The notes: generated by a model not told the origin, from the sequence alone. A DNA stretch of 64,000 bases from Pseudomonas sp. QS1027 (GCF_002814235.1 NZ_PHSU01000003.1:186001-250000); one strand, 5' to 3'; positions 8,224 through 16,090 are shown, numbered from the stretch's first letter. Program-made: numbers and translations.

Positions 8224-9671
8224 TGAAAACGCAAATGAATCAGGACGGCCTCTACATCGATGGCCAATGGTGTTCCGGCAGCGAGCAACTGCGGGTGATC
8301 AATCCGGCCACCGAGGCCCTGCTCGGCAGCGTTTCCGGTGGTGATGAACAGGCCGTGGAACAGGCGGTGAGCGCTGCGAGCCGGGCCTTTGCCGATTGGT
8401 CGGCGACCACTGGGACACAGCGCGGTGCGGTGTTGCGCAGGATTGCCGACGGCGTGCGCGAGCGTCGCGAAACCCTGGTCCACCTGCAATCGACCAACAA
8501 TGGCAAGCCACTGTTCGAGGCGGGCATCGATGTCGATGATGTGATCGCCACCTTCGAGTATTACGCGGGCCTGGCCGAAACCCTCGACGAGCAGCAGGAC
8601 AAAACGGTCGAGCTGCCCAGCGATGCCTTTGCTGCCCGTGTACGCCGCGAGCCGTGTGGAGTGGTGGGGCTGATCGTGCCGTGGAACTTCCCGATGGTCA
8701 CCACCGCCTGGAAGCTGGCCCCGGCCCTGGCTGCCGGTTGCTGCGTGGTGCTCAAACCCTCGGAGGTCACGCCGCTACCGGAGTTGGAACTGGCGTCGAT
8801 CATCGCCGACAGCGGTTTGCCGTCCGGGGTCTTCAACCTGGTCTGCGGCACCGGCCTGGCCGTCGGGGCACCGCTGGCCGCCGATCCGCGGGTGGCGAAA
8901 ATCTCCTTCACTGGCAGCAATGCGGTGGGGGTCCAGGTGATGCAGCGGGCGGCGGAAAGCGTGAAGGGCGTGAGCCTGGAACTGGGCGGTAAATCCGCGT
9001 TACTGGTGATGGCCGATGCCGACCTCGATCTGGCGGTGGAGCTCGCCAGTGGCGGCGGTTTCTTCAATGCCGGGCAGATGTGCTCGGCCACCAGCCGGGT
9101 GCTGGTGGCGGATGAGATCGCCGATGAGTTCCTGTTGCGCCTGACCGCTCGGGCCGAAGCCATTCGCGTGGCGGACCCGTTCGACCCCGAGGTGGAAATG
9201 GGTGCGCTGGTCAACCAGGCGCAATACCAGCGTGTGCTCGGTCATATCGATCGCGGCCTGAGTGTCGGCGCTCGGCTGGTCTGTGGCGGTGGGCGTCCGC
9301 CGGAGCTGCCGCGTGGCTATTTCCTGCGGCCGACGATCTTCACCGAAGTGCCCCTGGACAGCGCGTTGTGGCGTGAAGAGATTTTCGGCCCGGTGCTCTG
9401 CGTGCGCAGTTTTGCCAGCGAGGCCGAAGCCGTGGCGTTGGCCAACGACAGCGAGTTCGGTCTGGTGGCCAGTGTGGTCAGCGGCAATGACCAGACCGCG
9501 CAACGGGTCGCCAATGCCTTGCAGGCCGGGCTGGTGTGGATCAACGCACCGCAGGTGATCTTCCCGCAGACCGCCTGGGGCGGCTACAAGCAGAGCAGTC
9601 TGGGGCGTGAGCTGGGGCCTTGGGGCTTGCAGGCATTCCAGGAAATCAAGCATGTGATTCGCGCCTTGTAG
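8223..9671 (+). CDS. NAD(P)-dependent aldehyde dehydrogenase
   Basis: A 482-residue ALDH-superfamily enzyme. Visible motifs are 'GLIVPWNFPMVTTAWKLAPALA', 'VLKPSEVTPLP', the catalytic Glu in 'LELGGKSA' (E253), the nucleophile in 'NAGQMCSATSRV' (C287), and 'EEIFGPVLCV'. The ATG at 8223 overlaps the decarboxylase stop (TGATG), so the two are translationally coupled. A GTG at 8220 is in frame but less likely. In context it should oxidise the aldehyde released by the decarboxylase; for 2-ketoarginine catabolism that is 4-guanidinobutyraldehyde to 4-guanidinobutyrate (a KauB-like role). The sequence alone is also compatible with a betaine-aldehyde dehydrogenase type enzyme. Confidence 0.88.
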   Translation: MKTQMNQDGLYIDGQWCSGSEQLRVINPATEALLGSVSGGDEQAVEQAVSAASRAFADWSATTGTQRGAVLRRIADGVRERRETLVHLQSTNNGKPLFEAGIDVDDVIATFEYYAGLAETLDEQQDKTVELPSDAFAARVRREPCGVVGLIVPWNFPMVTTAWKLAPALAAGCCVVLKPSEVTPLPELELASIIADSGLPSGVFNLVCGTGLAVGAPLAADPRVAKISFTGSNAVGVQVMQRAAESVKGVSLELGGKSALLVMADADLDLAVELASGGGFFNAGQMCSATSRVLVADEIADEFLLRLTARAEAIRVADPFDPEVEMGALVNQAQYQRVLGHIDRGLSVGARLVCGGGRPPELPRGYFLRPTIFTEVPLDSALWREEIFGPVLCVRSFASEAEAVALANDSEFGLVASVVSGNDQTAQRVANALQAGLVWINAPQVIFPQTAWGGYKQSSLGRELGPWGLQAFQEIKHVIRAL

Positions 9672-9696
9672 GTGCGAGTTTGCAGGTGCTGCGCCT

Positions 9697-10626
9697 TCAA
9701 ACGCTCAAGCGCAGGCGTGCGAGGTCCCGCAACGGTGGCGCCCCGAACAGCCGGCTGTATTCGCGACTGAACTGCGAGGGGCTTTCATAGCCCACGCGGT
9801 AGCCCGCCGCCGAGGCGTCCAGGCCTTCGAGCAGCATCAGCCGCCGCGCTTCTTGCAGGCGCAGCTGCTTCTGGTACTGCAACGGGCTCATGGAGGTCAT
9901 CGCCTTGAACCGGTGGTGCAGGGTCGACACGCTCAGGTTGGCCTCACGGGCCAGGCTGTCGATGCGCAACGGTTGCTCGAAATTACCGTTCAACCATTTG
10001 ATCGCCTGGCTGACCCGATGGCTCTGGCTATTGGCGATGGCGATCTCATACAGCCGGTAGCCCTGGGGGCTGCGCAGCAGTCGATAGAGAATTTCCCGAC
10101 GGATCAGCGGCGCGAGCATGTTGATGTCTTTCGGGCTGTCGAGCAGGCGGGTCAGGCGCAGCAGGGCATCGAACATCTGGGTGTCCAGGCGCTCGACATA
10201 CAAGCCGCGCCCGGTGGGCCGGCTGGGTACGCCCATGGGGCCGGCCTCGGCAATCAAGGCACTGATTTCGGCCGGATCGATATCCACGCGCAAGGCGAGG
10301 ATCGGGTGTTCCGGCGAGACACTGGTGATCCGCCCGCAAATCGGCATGGAAACCGAGACCACCATGTAGTTCAGCGGATCGTAGACAAAATTCTCATCCC
10401 CCAGGCGTACTTCCTTGCGACCCTGGGCCAGGACGCACAGGGCCGGTTGGGCCAGTACCGGGGAGAATTCGTGGGGCTGGCTATGGCGCGACAGGTGCAG
10501 CGAGCCCACCGCAGTGGCGTAGTTACCGTCTTCACCGGTGTTGCGGCAGATGATCTCGGCCAGCTCCGCGCGCAGCTTTTCCATTTCGACCGGCAGGGGG
10601 ACTTGGGGGTGATCGAGCAAGGACAT
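9697..10626 (-). CDS. AraC-family regulator with AraC_N cupin-like domain (YqhC-type)
   Basis: A 309-residue regulator. I chose the ATG at 10626; the in-frame extension to 10731 lacks a plausible RBS. The N-terminal domain, including 'HSQPHEFSPVLAQPALCVLAQGRKEVRLGD', is the AraC_N type seen in YqhC, a regulator of aldehyde-responsive genes in E. coli. The C-terminal two-HTH domain is complete ('LRIDSLAREANLSVSTLHHRFK', then 'AAGYRVGYESPSQFSREYSRLFG'). It is convergent with the aldehyde dehydrogenase gene and divergent from the ABM monooxygenase at 10969. Target and effector are unknown. Confidence 0.87.
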   Translation of the reverse strand: MSLLDHPQVPLPVEMEKLRAELAEIICRNTGEDGNYATAVGSLHLSRHSQPHEFSPVLAQPALCVLAQGRKEVRLGDENFVYDPLNYMVVSVSMPICGRITSVSPEHPILALRVDIDPAEISALIAEAGPMGVPSRPTGRGLYVERLDTQMFDALLRLTRLLDSPKDINMLAPLIRREILYRLLRSPQGYRLYEIAIANSQSHRVSQAIKWLNGNFEQPLRIDSLAREANLSVSTLHHRFKAMTSMSPLQYQKQLRLQEARRLMLLEGLDASAAGYRVGYESPSQFSREYSRLFGAPPLRDLARLRLSV

Positions 10627-10968
10627 GGCGGGCCCTGGGGGTGATTGCGAATGGGGCAAGCTTAAGTTTGGGCAAGCCGTAGCGCCAGGACAATACTGCG
10701 CAATTCTTGCCTGATTCTGCAGTCTTTTCATATGACGGTCATATTACAGGCGGCCAGGCGCGCTGAAGTTGCTCAAAACGCGGTTGCCAGGAGCAGGGCG
10801 GGCCACGGGGGCTCGGTACTGGTGGGAGTCGGTGTCGCGGCAGGATTGTGCAATAAGCCGGCAGGAATCGACTAACGACCCCTCGGCAAACGCTCTAATC
10901 TCTGTTCCTGTCGCAGTCAGTCCCCGGGCTGATTGAGCGAGTACAACTTCTCTTCGGGAGCGTCGCGC
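10627..10968. other. intergenic region with a 15-bp perfect palindrome
   Basis: 342 bp between divergent genes (AraC regulator and ABM monooxygenase). The only clear structure is ATATGACGGTCATAT at 10730-10744, a perfect 7-1-7 inverted repeat of the type bound by dimeric TetR-like regulators. A minus-strand frame crosses the region, but its codon use and overlap with the ABM gene argue against it being coding. Confidence 0.5.
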
Positions 10969-11334
10969 ATGTCCAAGCCTATCCCCGTCAGTCACATGGC
11001 CTTTGTTCGTGCACGCCCTGGGCGTTCCGCCGAGCTGGGCGCACGGCTGAGCAGCCTGATCGAACCCTCCCGCCAGGCACCCGGTTGCCTGCAATTTTCC
11101 CTGCAGCACTCCCTGGCCGATGCCGACCTTTGGCTGGTGTCCGGGTTCTGGGTCAACCAACCGGCCATGACGGCCTACTTCAATACCCCGGCGATGCAGG
11201 TCTTTGCCGAGCTGGTCCAGGACCTGGTGGTCGACAGCTTCGACTTCCATACCTTCAGCGATGTCAGTGCGGCCCGGGCCCAGTGTGATTTTCATCTGTC
11301 CAGTGCCGGTGCCTTGCAGCAGTTGGCCAGCTGA
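10969..11334 (+). CDS. antibiotic biosynthesis monooxygenase (ABM) domain protein
   Basis: A 121-residue single-domain protein of the dimeric alpha/beta-barrel ABM fold. Recognisable stretches are 'MAFVRARPGRSAELGARLSSL', 'APGCLQFSLQHSL', 'LWLVSGFWVNQPAMTAYFNTPAMQVFAELV' and 'VVDSFDFHTFSDV'. Such proteins are small cofactor-independent monooxygenases or quinol/heme-type oxygenases; many have no known substrate. ATG at 10969, with a GGGAG-like RBS upstream. An earlier non-ATG start would add 12 residues and is less likely. It is followed by a short hypothetical gene in the same direction. Confidence 0.75.
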   Translation: MSKPIPVSHMAFVRARPGRSAELGARLSSLIEPSRQAPGCLQFSLQHSLADADLWLVSGFWVNQPAMTAYFNTPAMQVFAELVQDLVVDSFDFHTFSDVSAARAQCDFHLSSAGALQQLAS

Positions 11335-11376
11335 AGGTTTAGAATGCCGGCCAATCAATTGGCCGGGATAACAGGC

Positions 11377-11616
11377 ATGGCACGTAAAGCATTCACACAC
11401 TTCGAAGCCGTTTCGGCGGTGGTTCCCGGTGAGGGCGGTTATAGCGCGGCGATTGCCGTGAAAGCCCTGGACGGTTCCGGTGCACCACGCTTTCACAAAA
11501 TACTCGATGATCAGAAGTTCAAGACCGCCCTCGAGGCCGACGAGGCTGCCGCGCAAGAGCTTGCGCGACTGGCTGATGTCGACGAAGAAGGTGAGTTGTC
11601 CTGGGCTGCAGCTTAG
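11377..11616 (+). CDS. small conserved-looking cytoplasmic protein, unknown function
   Basis: A 79-residue acidic, Ala-rich protein beginning 'MARKAFTHFEAVSAVVPGEG' and ending 'DEEGELSWAAA'. I chose the ATG at 11377, preceded by GGGATAACAGGC. The upstream ATG at 11344 would overlap a short inverted repeat (CCAATCAATTGGCC) and has no RBS. It has no signal peptide or TM segment. The family is not recognised. It lies 42 bp after the ABM gene and could be in its transcript. Confidence 0.6.
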   Translation: MARKAFTHFEAVSAVVPGEGGYSAAIAVKALDGSGAPRFHKILDDQKFKTALEADEAAAQELARLADVDEEGELSWAAA

Positions 11617-11670
11617 GTTTTCAACTGATCTTCTTCTGGGCACGACTCCTACAGGGACGTGCGCTGGCCG

Positions 11671-12294
11671 CTAGGCGCGTGGGCGGTACATCTTGAACAG
11701 GGCTTCCGGGCCCAACTGGAAGTAGTCCGCCGGACCGCCGCCGCGCAGAATCGGTTCGGCGGCGGCAGTATCGTAGATCCCATCCTTGAGCAGCCACTTG
11801 GCGATATGTACGGCGACCACTTCGCCGAGCACCAGCCAGGTGGGCACCAATGCCTGATCGGCCCGTTGCAGTTGAATGATCTGGGTGACCTTGCATTCGA
11901 ACGACACCGGGCTTTCCTGTACCCGTGGCACCTTGATGATTCGCGAGGCGGCGGGGGTGAGGCCGGCCAGTTCGAATTCATCGACCTCGGCCGGCGCGGC
12001 CGCGGAACTCTGGTTCATGGCTTCGGCCAGGGGCCGGGTGGCGAGGTTCCAGGCGAACTCACCGGTTTGTTCGATGTTGTTCAGGCTATCTTTGCGACCG
12101 ACGCTGGCGAAGCCGACGATCGGTGGAATGTAGTTGAACGCGTTGAAAAAACTGTAGGGCGCCAGGTTCAGGTGGCCCTGGGCATCCTGCGAGGAAATCC
12201 AGCCGATGGGCCGTGGGCCGACGATGGCATTGAACGGGTCGTGGGGCAGGCCGTGGCCGTTGGCGGGTTCGTAGTAGTGGATGGCGTCGGACAT
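11671..12294 (-). CDS. flavin reductase-like (FMN-binding split-barrel) protein
   Basis: A 207-residue flavoprotein of the flavin_reduct family. The core 'PFNAIVGPRPIGWISSQDAQGHLNLAPYSFFNAFNYIPPIVGFASVG' contains the R-P-I-G-W-I/V-S and N-L-A-P-Y-S-F-F-N motifs that bind FMN. The central 'NIEQTGEFAWNLATRPLAEAMNQSS' is also typical. I chose the ATG at 12294 (start 'MSDAIHYY'), because the 36 residues upstream in frame have unusual composition and no RBS. It probably reduces FMN with NAD(P)H for a partner oxygenase, or acts as a DIM6/NTAB-type oxidoreductase; no partner is adjacent except the ABM protein on the opposite strand. Confidence 0.85.
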   Translation of the reverse strand: MSDAIHYYEPANGHGLPHDPFNAIVGPRPIGWISSQDAQGHLNLAPYSFFNAFNYIPPIVGFASVGRKDSLNNIEQTGEFAWNLATRPLAEAMNQSSAAAPAEVDEFELAGLTPAASRIIKVPRVQESPVSFECKVTQIIQLQRADQALVPTWLVLGEVVAVHIAKWLLKDGIYDTAAAEPILRGGGPADYFQLGPEALFKMYRPRA

Positions 12295-12442
12295 GGTTCG
12301 GGTTCCGCGAGCAGGATGGAAGTGCAGGTGCACAGTGTGCTGTGCCTGATTATGAAATGCGATAGTTGGATCTATGCGCACCTGTGGCGAGCGGGCTCTC
12401 ATCGTCTGGGAGCTTTGTATTTCTGTCCCCCAGAAATGACTA

Positions 12443-12462
12443 AGCCCGGCGGAGGCCGGGCT
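12443..12462 (-). terminator. hairpin terminator after the exported repeat protein
   Basis: AGCCCGGC-GGAG-GCCGGGCT forms an 8-bp GC-rich stem with a 4-base loop. It is 21 bases beyond the stop of the small gene read on the minus strand, and T-rich sequence follows on that strand. Confidence 0.65.
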
Positions 12463-12483
12463 GTGATGCCGTTGCTGAAGAGG

Positions 12484-12693
12484 TTAGCTGATAGCAGCGG
12501 CAGTACCGGTGCGATCGAAACCATCGGAAGCAATTGCACCAGCGGTGCCGGTGTGATCGAAACCATCGGAGGCAAGCGCGGCGCTGGCGCTGGAGTTGAA
12601 AGCGGCGGAGCCGGTACGGTCATAACCATCGGCGGCGAAGGTGTTGGCAGCCAGTACCGAGAGGGCCAGGGCGAGGATCAGTTTGGTTTTCAT
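12484..12693 (-). CDS. tiny exported protein with threefold DG[YF]D[RH]TG[ST]A repeat
   Basis: A 69-residue protein with a clear Sec signal peptide ('MKTKLILALALSVLAANTFA', cleavage near residues 20-21). The mature part of about 48 residues consists of three copies of an eight- to nine-residue unit, D-G-Y/F-D-R/H-T-G-S/T-A, at about residues 22-30, 43-51 and 57-65, separated by Ala/Ser-rich spacers. ATG at 12693 with a strong AGGAG RBS; the hairpin at 12443-12462 follows the stop, so it is likely monocistronic. No catalytic residues or cysteines are present. The function is unknown. Regular Asp/Gly spacing could suggest metal or surface binding, but that is speculation. Confidence 0.75.
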   Translation of the reverse strand: MKTKLILALALSVLAANTFAADGYDRTGSAAFNSSASAALASDGFDHTGTAGAIASDGFDRTGTAAAIS

Positions 12694-13013
12694 GGTGGTT
12701 GCTCCTGAAAGTGTTCGTTTTGTTCAGTGGGTGTGGAAGTGATTTTACGCTCACTAATTTGATTAAAAAGCGCAAATAAACGCTTAAATCAATCGTATAA
12801 ATCGATATGTTTGGCGCCAGAAAAGGTCGGCATTCAACGTGATGCCAAGGGGCCGGGGCCAGGTCGATTTAACGTAGGTTCAGAATGTCGCTTGGAAATT
12901 AACTGACTATTAATTCAGATAATTCTTTTGCGATGGTGCAGGAATGCGCCGGGATCACCCAGTAAGGGCGTGGGGCGGGAGGGGCGATTCAGTCCGGCAA
13001 ACACCGCCAAACC
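12694..13013. other. AT-rich intergenic region upstream of the repeat-protein gene
   Basis: The region is distinctly AT-rich at about 12735-12815 (stretches such as TTTGATTAAAAAGCGCAAATAAACGCTTAAATC), unlike the rest of the window. It probably holds the promoter of the minus-strand small exported protein and perhaps a site for an AT-binding nucleoid protein. No convincing ORF was seen. Confidence 0.4.
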
Positions 13014-13097
13014 TGTAGGAGCCGGCTTGCTGGCGATGGCGTCAACATGGACGCTGCAAGGCTCAAGGGCCTCATCGCCAGCAAGCCGGCTCCTACA
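13014..13097. repeat. REP/REPIN inverted repeat
   Basis: Inverted ends TGTAGGAGCCGGCTTGC (13014 onward) and GCAAGCCGGCTCCTACA (ending 13097) flank 'GCAAGGCTCAAGGGCCTC'-type spacer sequence. The same spacer core recurs in the REPIN at 43612. It lies 21 bp downstream of the permease gene end. Confidence 0.85.
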
Positions 13098-13118
13098 AAA
13101 GCGGGGTGGTGCCGTGAA

Positions 13119-14441
13119 TCAGTCGGTCTCGATCCGCGAATGCTTGCGGGTGTCCTTCATGGTCACGTACACCAGCAGCGAACAGGCGATGCAGGCCGTC
13201 ACGTACCAGTAGTAGCCGGTTTCCATGCCGACGCTCTTGAACCACAGTGCAATGTATTCCGCGGTGCCGCCGAAGATCGAGACGGTCAGGGCATAAGGCA
13301 GGCCGACGCCCAGCGCACGGATTTCAGTCGGGAACAGCTCGGCCTTCACCACCGCGTTGATCGAGGTGTAGCCGCTGACGATGATCAGTGCCGCCATGAT
13401 CAGGAAGAACGCGCCCCACCAGGTCTGGATGGTGTGCAGGGTGCTGAGGATCGGCACGGTGAACAGCGTCCCGAGAATGCCGAAGGCAATCAGGATCGGC
13501 CGCCGGCCGATCTTGTCCGACAGGGCACCCACCAACGGTTGCAGGCACATGAACAGGAACAGCGTCGCCGCCGAAATAGTGGTGGAGTCGGAGATGCTCA
13601 TGCCGACCGTGTTCACCAGGTATTTCTGCATGTAGGTGGTGTAGGTGTAGAACGCCAGGGTGCCGCCCATGGTCAGGCCGACCACGGTCATCAGTTCCTT
13701 GGGATGGCGCATCAGGGTGCGCATCAGGCTTTCTTTCGGCGCTTCCTTCTTCTTGGTGAAGGACTCGGTTTCTTCCATGCCGCGACGCAGATAGAGCGCC
13801 ACCACGGCACACAGGGCGCCGATGGCGAACGGAATCCGCCAGCCCCAGGCCTGCAACTGTTCGGTGGTCAGGGTCTGTTGCAGCACGATCAGCACCGCGA
13901 GGGCAATGAGCTGGCCGGAAATCAGGGTCACGTACTGGAAGCTGGAGAAGAAGCCGCGACGTTCCTTGGTCGCCATCTCGCTGAGGTAGGTGGCCGAGGT
14001 GCCGTATTCGCCGCCGACCGACAGGCCCTGCATCAGGCGCGCGACCACCAGCAGGATCGGGGCGCCGACGCCGATGGTTTCATAGCCCGGGGTCAGGGCG
14101 ATGATCAGCGAGCCGAAGCACATCAGCAGGACCGAGGCCATCAGCGCGGCCTTGCGTCCCTTGCGGTCGGCGTAGAGGCCCATGAGCCAGCCGCCGATCG
14201 GGCGCATCAGGAAGCCCACGGCGAAGATCGCGGCGGTGTTGAGGAGTTGGGCGGTGGTGTCGCCCTTGGGGAAGAAGACCTTGGCGAAGTACAGCGAGAA
14301 CGCGGCGTAGACGTACCAGTCGTACCATTCGACCATGTTGCCGACCGAGCCGCTGAAGATCGATTTCAGACGGCTGGAGGTGGTTCTTTCTTTGGTCGGC
14401 GCGGCCGCCGACCCCAGGGGCAGGGTTGTGGAGTTTTCCAT
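13119..14441 (-). CDS. MHS-family MFS permease, alpha-ketoglutarate/dicarboxylate type
   Basis: A 440-residue, 12-TM metabolite:H+ symporter. The MHS signature is clear: 'GSVGNMVEWYDWYVYAAFSLYFAKVFFP' at about residues 32-59, 'RPIGGWLMGLYADRKGRKAAL' (motif A) near residue 81, and 'RLMQGLSVGGEYGTSATYLSEMA' near residue 138. It is closest by eye to KgtP and to the P. aeruginosa MifR-dependent alpha-ketoglutarate carrier. It sits downstream of a sigma-54-type promoter (14503-14519) and next to a sigma-54 response regulator/kinase pair. That makes control by C5/C4 dicarboxylates likely. The substrate is inferred from family and context; shikimate or citrate relatives share the fold. Confidence 0.85.
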   Translation of the reverse strand: MENSTTLPLGSAAAPTKERTTSSRLKSIFSGSVGNMVEWYDWYVYAAFSLYFAKVFFPKGDTTAQLLNTAAIFAVGFLMRPIGGWLMGLYADRKGRKAALMASVLLMCFGSLIIALTPGYETIGVGAPILLVVARLMQGLSVGGEYGTSATYLSEMATKERRGFFSSFQYVTLISGQLIALAVLIVLQQTLTTEQLQAWGWRIPFAIGALCAVVALYLRRGMEETESFTKKKEAPKESLMRTLMRHPKELMTVVGLTMGGTLAFYTYTTYMQKYLVNTVGMSISDSTTISAATLFLFMCLQPLVGALSDKIGRRPILIAFGILGTLFTVPILSTLHTIQTWWGAFFLIMAALIIVSGYTSINAVVKAELFPTEIRALGVGLPYALTVSIFGGTAEYIALWFKSVGMETGYYWYVTACIACSLLVYVTMKDTRKHSRIETD

Positions 14442-14502
14442 CAGGGAACCTTCGAGTCATTGTTGTTGTGGAGCGCGCGCAAGCGCAGCCTGCCAGGGCT
14501 AT

Positions 14503-14519
14503 AGCAGGAGCTGTGCCAA
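14503..14519 (-). promoter_or_regulatory. sigma-54 (-24/-12) promoter of the MHS permease
   Basis: Read on the minus strand this is TTGGCACAGCTCCTGCT. It matches the RpoN consensus TGGCACG-N4-TTGCW with the invariant GG and GC at the correct spacing. It lies 62 bp upstream of the permease start codon and next to the gene for a GAFTGA-containing activator. Confidence 0.78.
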
Positions 14520-14558
14520 CGGCGGAAGGCCCGGTTTAGAGGGGTTTTCGGGATTGGG

Positions 14559-14611
14559 TGAGCGGAAATCCGCTCATGGGCGATAAATCGATAAGCGGAA
14601 AATCGCCGATG
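14559..14611. promoter_or_regulatory. probable enhancer sites for the adjacent sigma-54 activator
   Basis: TGAGCGGAAATCCGCTCA (14559-14576) is a perfect inverted repeat with 8-bp arms. A related, degenerate copy (AGCGGAAAATCGCC) follows at about 14594-14607. The pair lies 40-100 bp upstream of the -24 element, the usual place for a dimeric DctD/NtrC-type activator to bind in tandem. The assignment to the adjacent regulator is inferred. Confidence 0.6.
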
Positions 14612-14641
14612 AAACATGCTTCAAGCAAGCACCGCGAAACC

Positions 14642-14729
14642 TGTAGGAGCGTGGCTTGCCCGCGAAGCTTTTAGCGGCCTCAAGGGCCTCTTCGCGGCGG
14701 TGCGGCGATCCGACAAGCCACGCTCCTAG
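14642..14729. repeat. REP-type inverted repeat, second sequence variant
   Basis: TGTAGGAGCGTGGCTTGCCCGCGAAG and its inverted partner ending AAGCCACGCTCCTA flank an AGCGGCCTCAAGGGCC-containing spacer. The arms differ from the GCCGGCTTGC copies elsewhere in the window, so this is a second REP subtype. It lies between the permease promoter region and the 3' end of the response regulator gene. Confidence 0.75.
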
Positions 14730-14758
14730 AGGTTCGGCGGTGTTTTCCAGGGAGGGGT

Positions 14759-16090
14759 TCAGTCGTCCTTGAGGAACATCTCGCGCGCCAGGCCATGGCG
14801 TTGCATCTTTTCATTGAAGGTGCGACGCGGCAGTTGCAGCTCTTCGAGTACCGCTTTGACATCGCCCTTGTGCCGGGTCAGGGCCGAACGCAGGCATTGC
14901 GCTTCAAAGGCCTCCTGCTGCGCCGCCAGGGATTGGCCCGGATCGATTGCGTCAGGCTCCGGCTCACCCAGGCCGAGTACCGAACGTTCGGCGGCATTCG
15001 CCAGTTCCCGCACATTGCCCGGCCAGTCATGGCTCAACAGGCGGCTCAGCTGCGGTCCGCTCAATGGCGTCGAGGTCCGCCCCATTCGTTCGGCCGCGCT
15101 GTAGGCGAAGTGCTCGAACAACAACGGGATATCTTCGCGACGCTCGCGCAATGGCGGCAGGCGCAACTGCGCCACCGTCAGCCGATACGCCAGGTCCTCG
15201 CGAAAGCGCCCGGCCCGGGCCTCGTCCAGCAAGTCGGGCTTGGTCGCCGCGACGATGCGCAGGTCCACGGCGATGCTCTGGTTCGAACCCAGCCGCTCCA
15301 GCTTCTGCTCCTGCAACACCCGCAGCAGTTTCACTTGCTGGGCCAGCGGCATGCTTTCGATCTCGTCGAGAAACAAGGTGCCGCCATCGGCGTATTCCAG
15401 CTTGCCGATACGCTTGCCCTGGGCCCCGGTGAAAGCCCCGCTTTCGTGACCGAACAACTCGGCTTCAAACAACGCTTCGGGAATCGCCGCGCAGTTGAGG
15501 GCGACAAACGGCTTGGCCGCCCTCGGCCCGAAATCATGCAGGCAACGGGCAACCAGTTCCTTGCCGCTGCCGGTTTCGCCGCGGATCAGCACATTGACCG
15601 GCAGCGCCGCCAACTCCAGTACCTGCCGGCGCAGGGTTTGCAGGCTGCGGGAAACCCCCAGCAGGCTGCGCTCGAGTCGGGAGCGGTGATCGGCCTGTTC
15701 GTGCAGTTGGCGGTTCTCCAGCACCAGACGGCGTTTCTCCATGGCCCGGGCGAGGCTGGCAAGCAGGGTCTGCGGGCTGAAGGGTTTCTCCAGGAAGTCG
15801 TAGGCCCCATCGCGCATGGCTTCCACGGCCATGGGCACGTCGCCGTGGCCGGTCAGCAGGATCACTGGCAGGTCGCTGTCTTGCTCCTGCAGGCGCGCCA
15901 GCAATTCCAGGCCGCCCATGCCGGGCATGCGCACGTCGCTGAGGATCACCCCGGGGAAGTCCCGGGGCAATTGCGCCAGGCACTCTTCGGCGCGGCTGAA
16001 GGTCTGCACCTGGAAACCCGACAGGCTCAACCATTGCTCGACGGCCGTGCGGATGCTGGCTTCGTCATCGACCACGATCACGGCGTTCAT
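14759..16090 (-). CDS. mifR: sigma-54-dependent response regulator, DctD/MifR type
   Basis: A 443-residue NtrC-family activator. The receiver domain (1-115) has phospho-acceptor D52 in 'ILSDVRMPGMGG' and the conserved Lys in 'EKPF'. The AAA+ domain (about 140-365) has Walker A 'GETGSGKE' (171-178), the sigma-54 contact loop GAFTGA (218-223) and 'GGTLFLDEIE' as Walker B. A Fis-type HTH ends the protein ('GDVKAVLEELQLPRRTFNEKMQRHG'). Its start overlaps the kinase stop by 4 bp (ATGA), so the two are translated together. Adjacency to an alpha-ketoglutarate-type permease with a sigma-54 promoter makes MifR the best name. DctD, or AauR (acidic amino acids), are close alternatives that sequence reading alone cannot separate. 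Confidence 0.85.
   Translation of the reverse strand: MNAVIVVDDEASIRTAVEQWLSLSGFQVQTFSRAEECLAQLPRDFPGVILSDVRMPGMGGLELLARLQEQDSDLPVILLTGHGDVPMAVEAMRDGAYDFLEKPFSPQTLLASLARAMEKRRLVLENRQLHEQADHRSRLERSLLGVSRSLQTLRRQVLELAALPVNVLIRGETGSGKELVARCLHDFGPRAAKPFVALNCAAIPEALFEAELFGHESGAFTGAQGKRIGKLEYADGGTLFLDEIESMPLAQQVKLLRVLQEQKLERLGSNQSIAVDLRIVAATKPDLLDEARAGRFREDLAYRLTVAQLRLPPLRERREDIPLLFEHFAYSAAERMGRTSTPLSGPQLSRLLSHDWPGNVRELANAAERSVLGLGEPEPDAIDPGQSLAAQQEAFEAQCLRSALTRHKGDVKAVLEELQLPRRTFNEKMQRHGLAREMFLKDD

Noticed and set aside
10744..11643. 299-codon minus-strand frame opposite the ABM gene and the next small gene
   Set aside because: It overlaps two better-supported genes on the plus strand and has no RBS or domain.
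12375..12400. CCTGTGGCGAGCGGGCT, part of a third REP type
   Set aside because: Only one arm is present, so it could be chance or a decayed REP copy; too weak to list.
13014..13097. Possible CRISPR-like repeat
   Set aside because: The repeats are inverted pairs, not direct repeats with regular unique spacers; they are REPIN elements.
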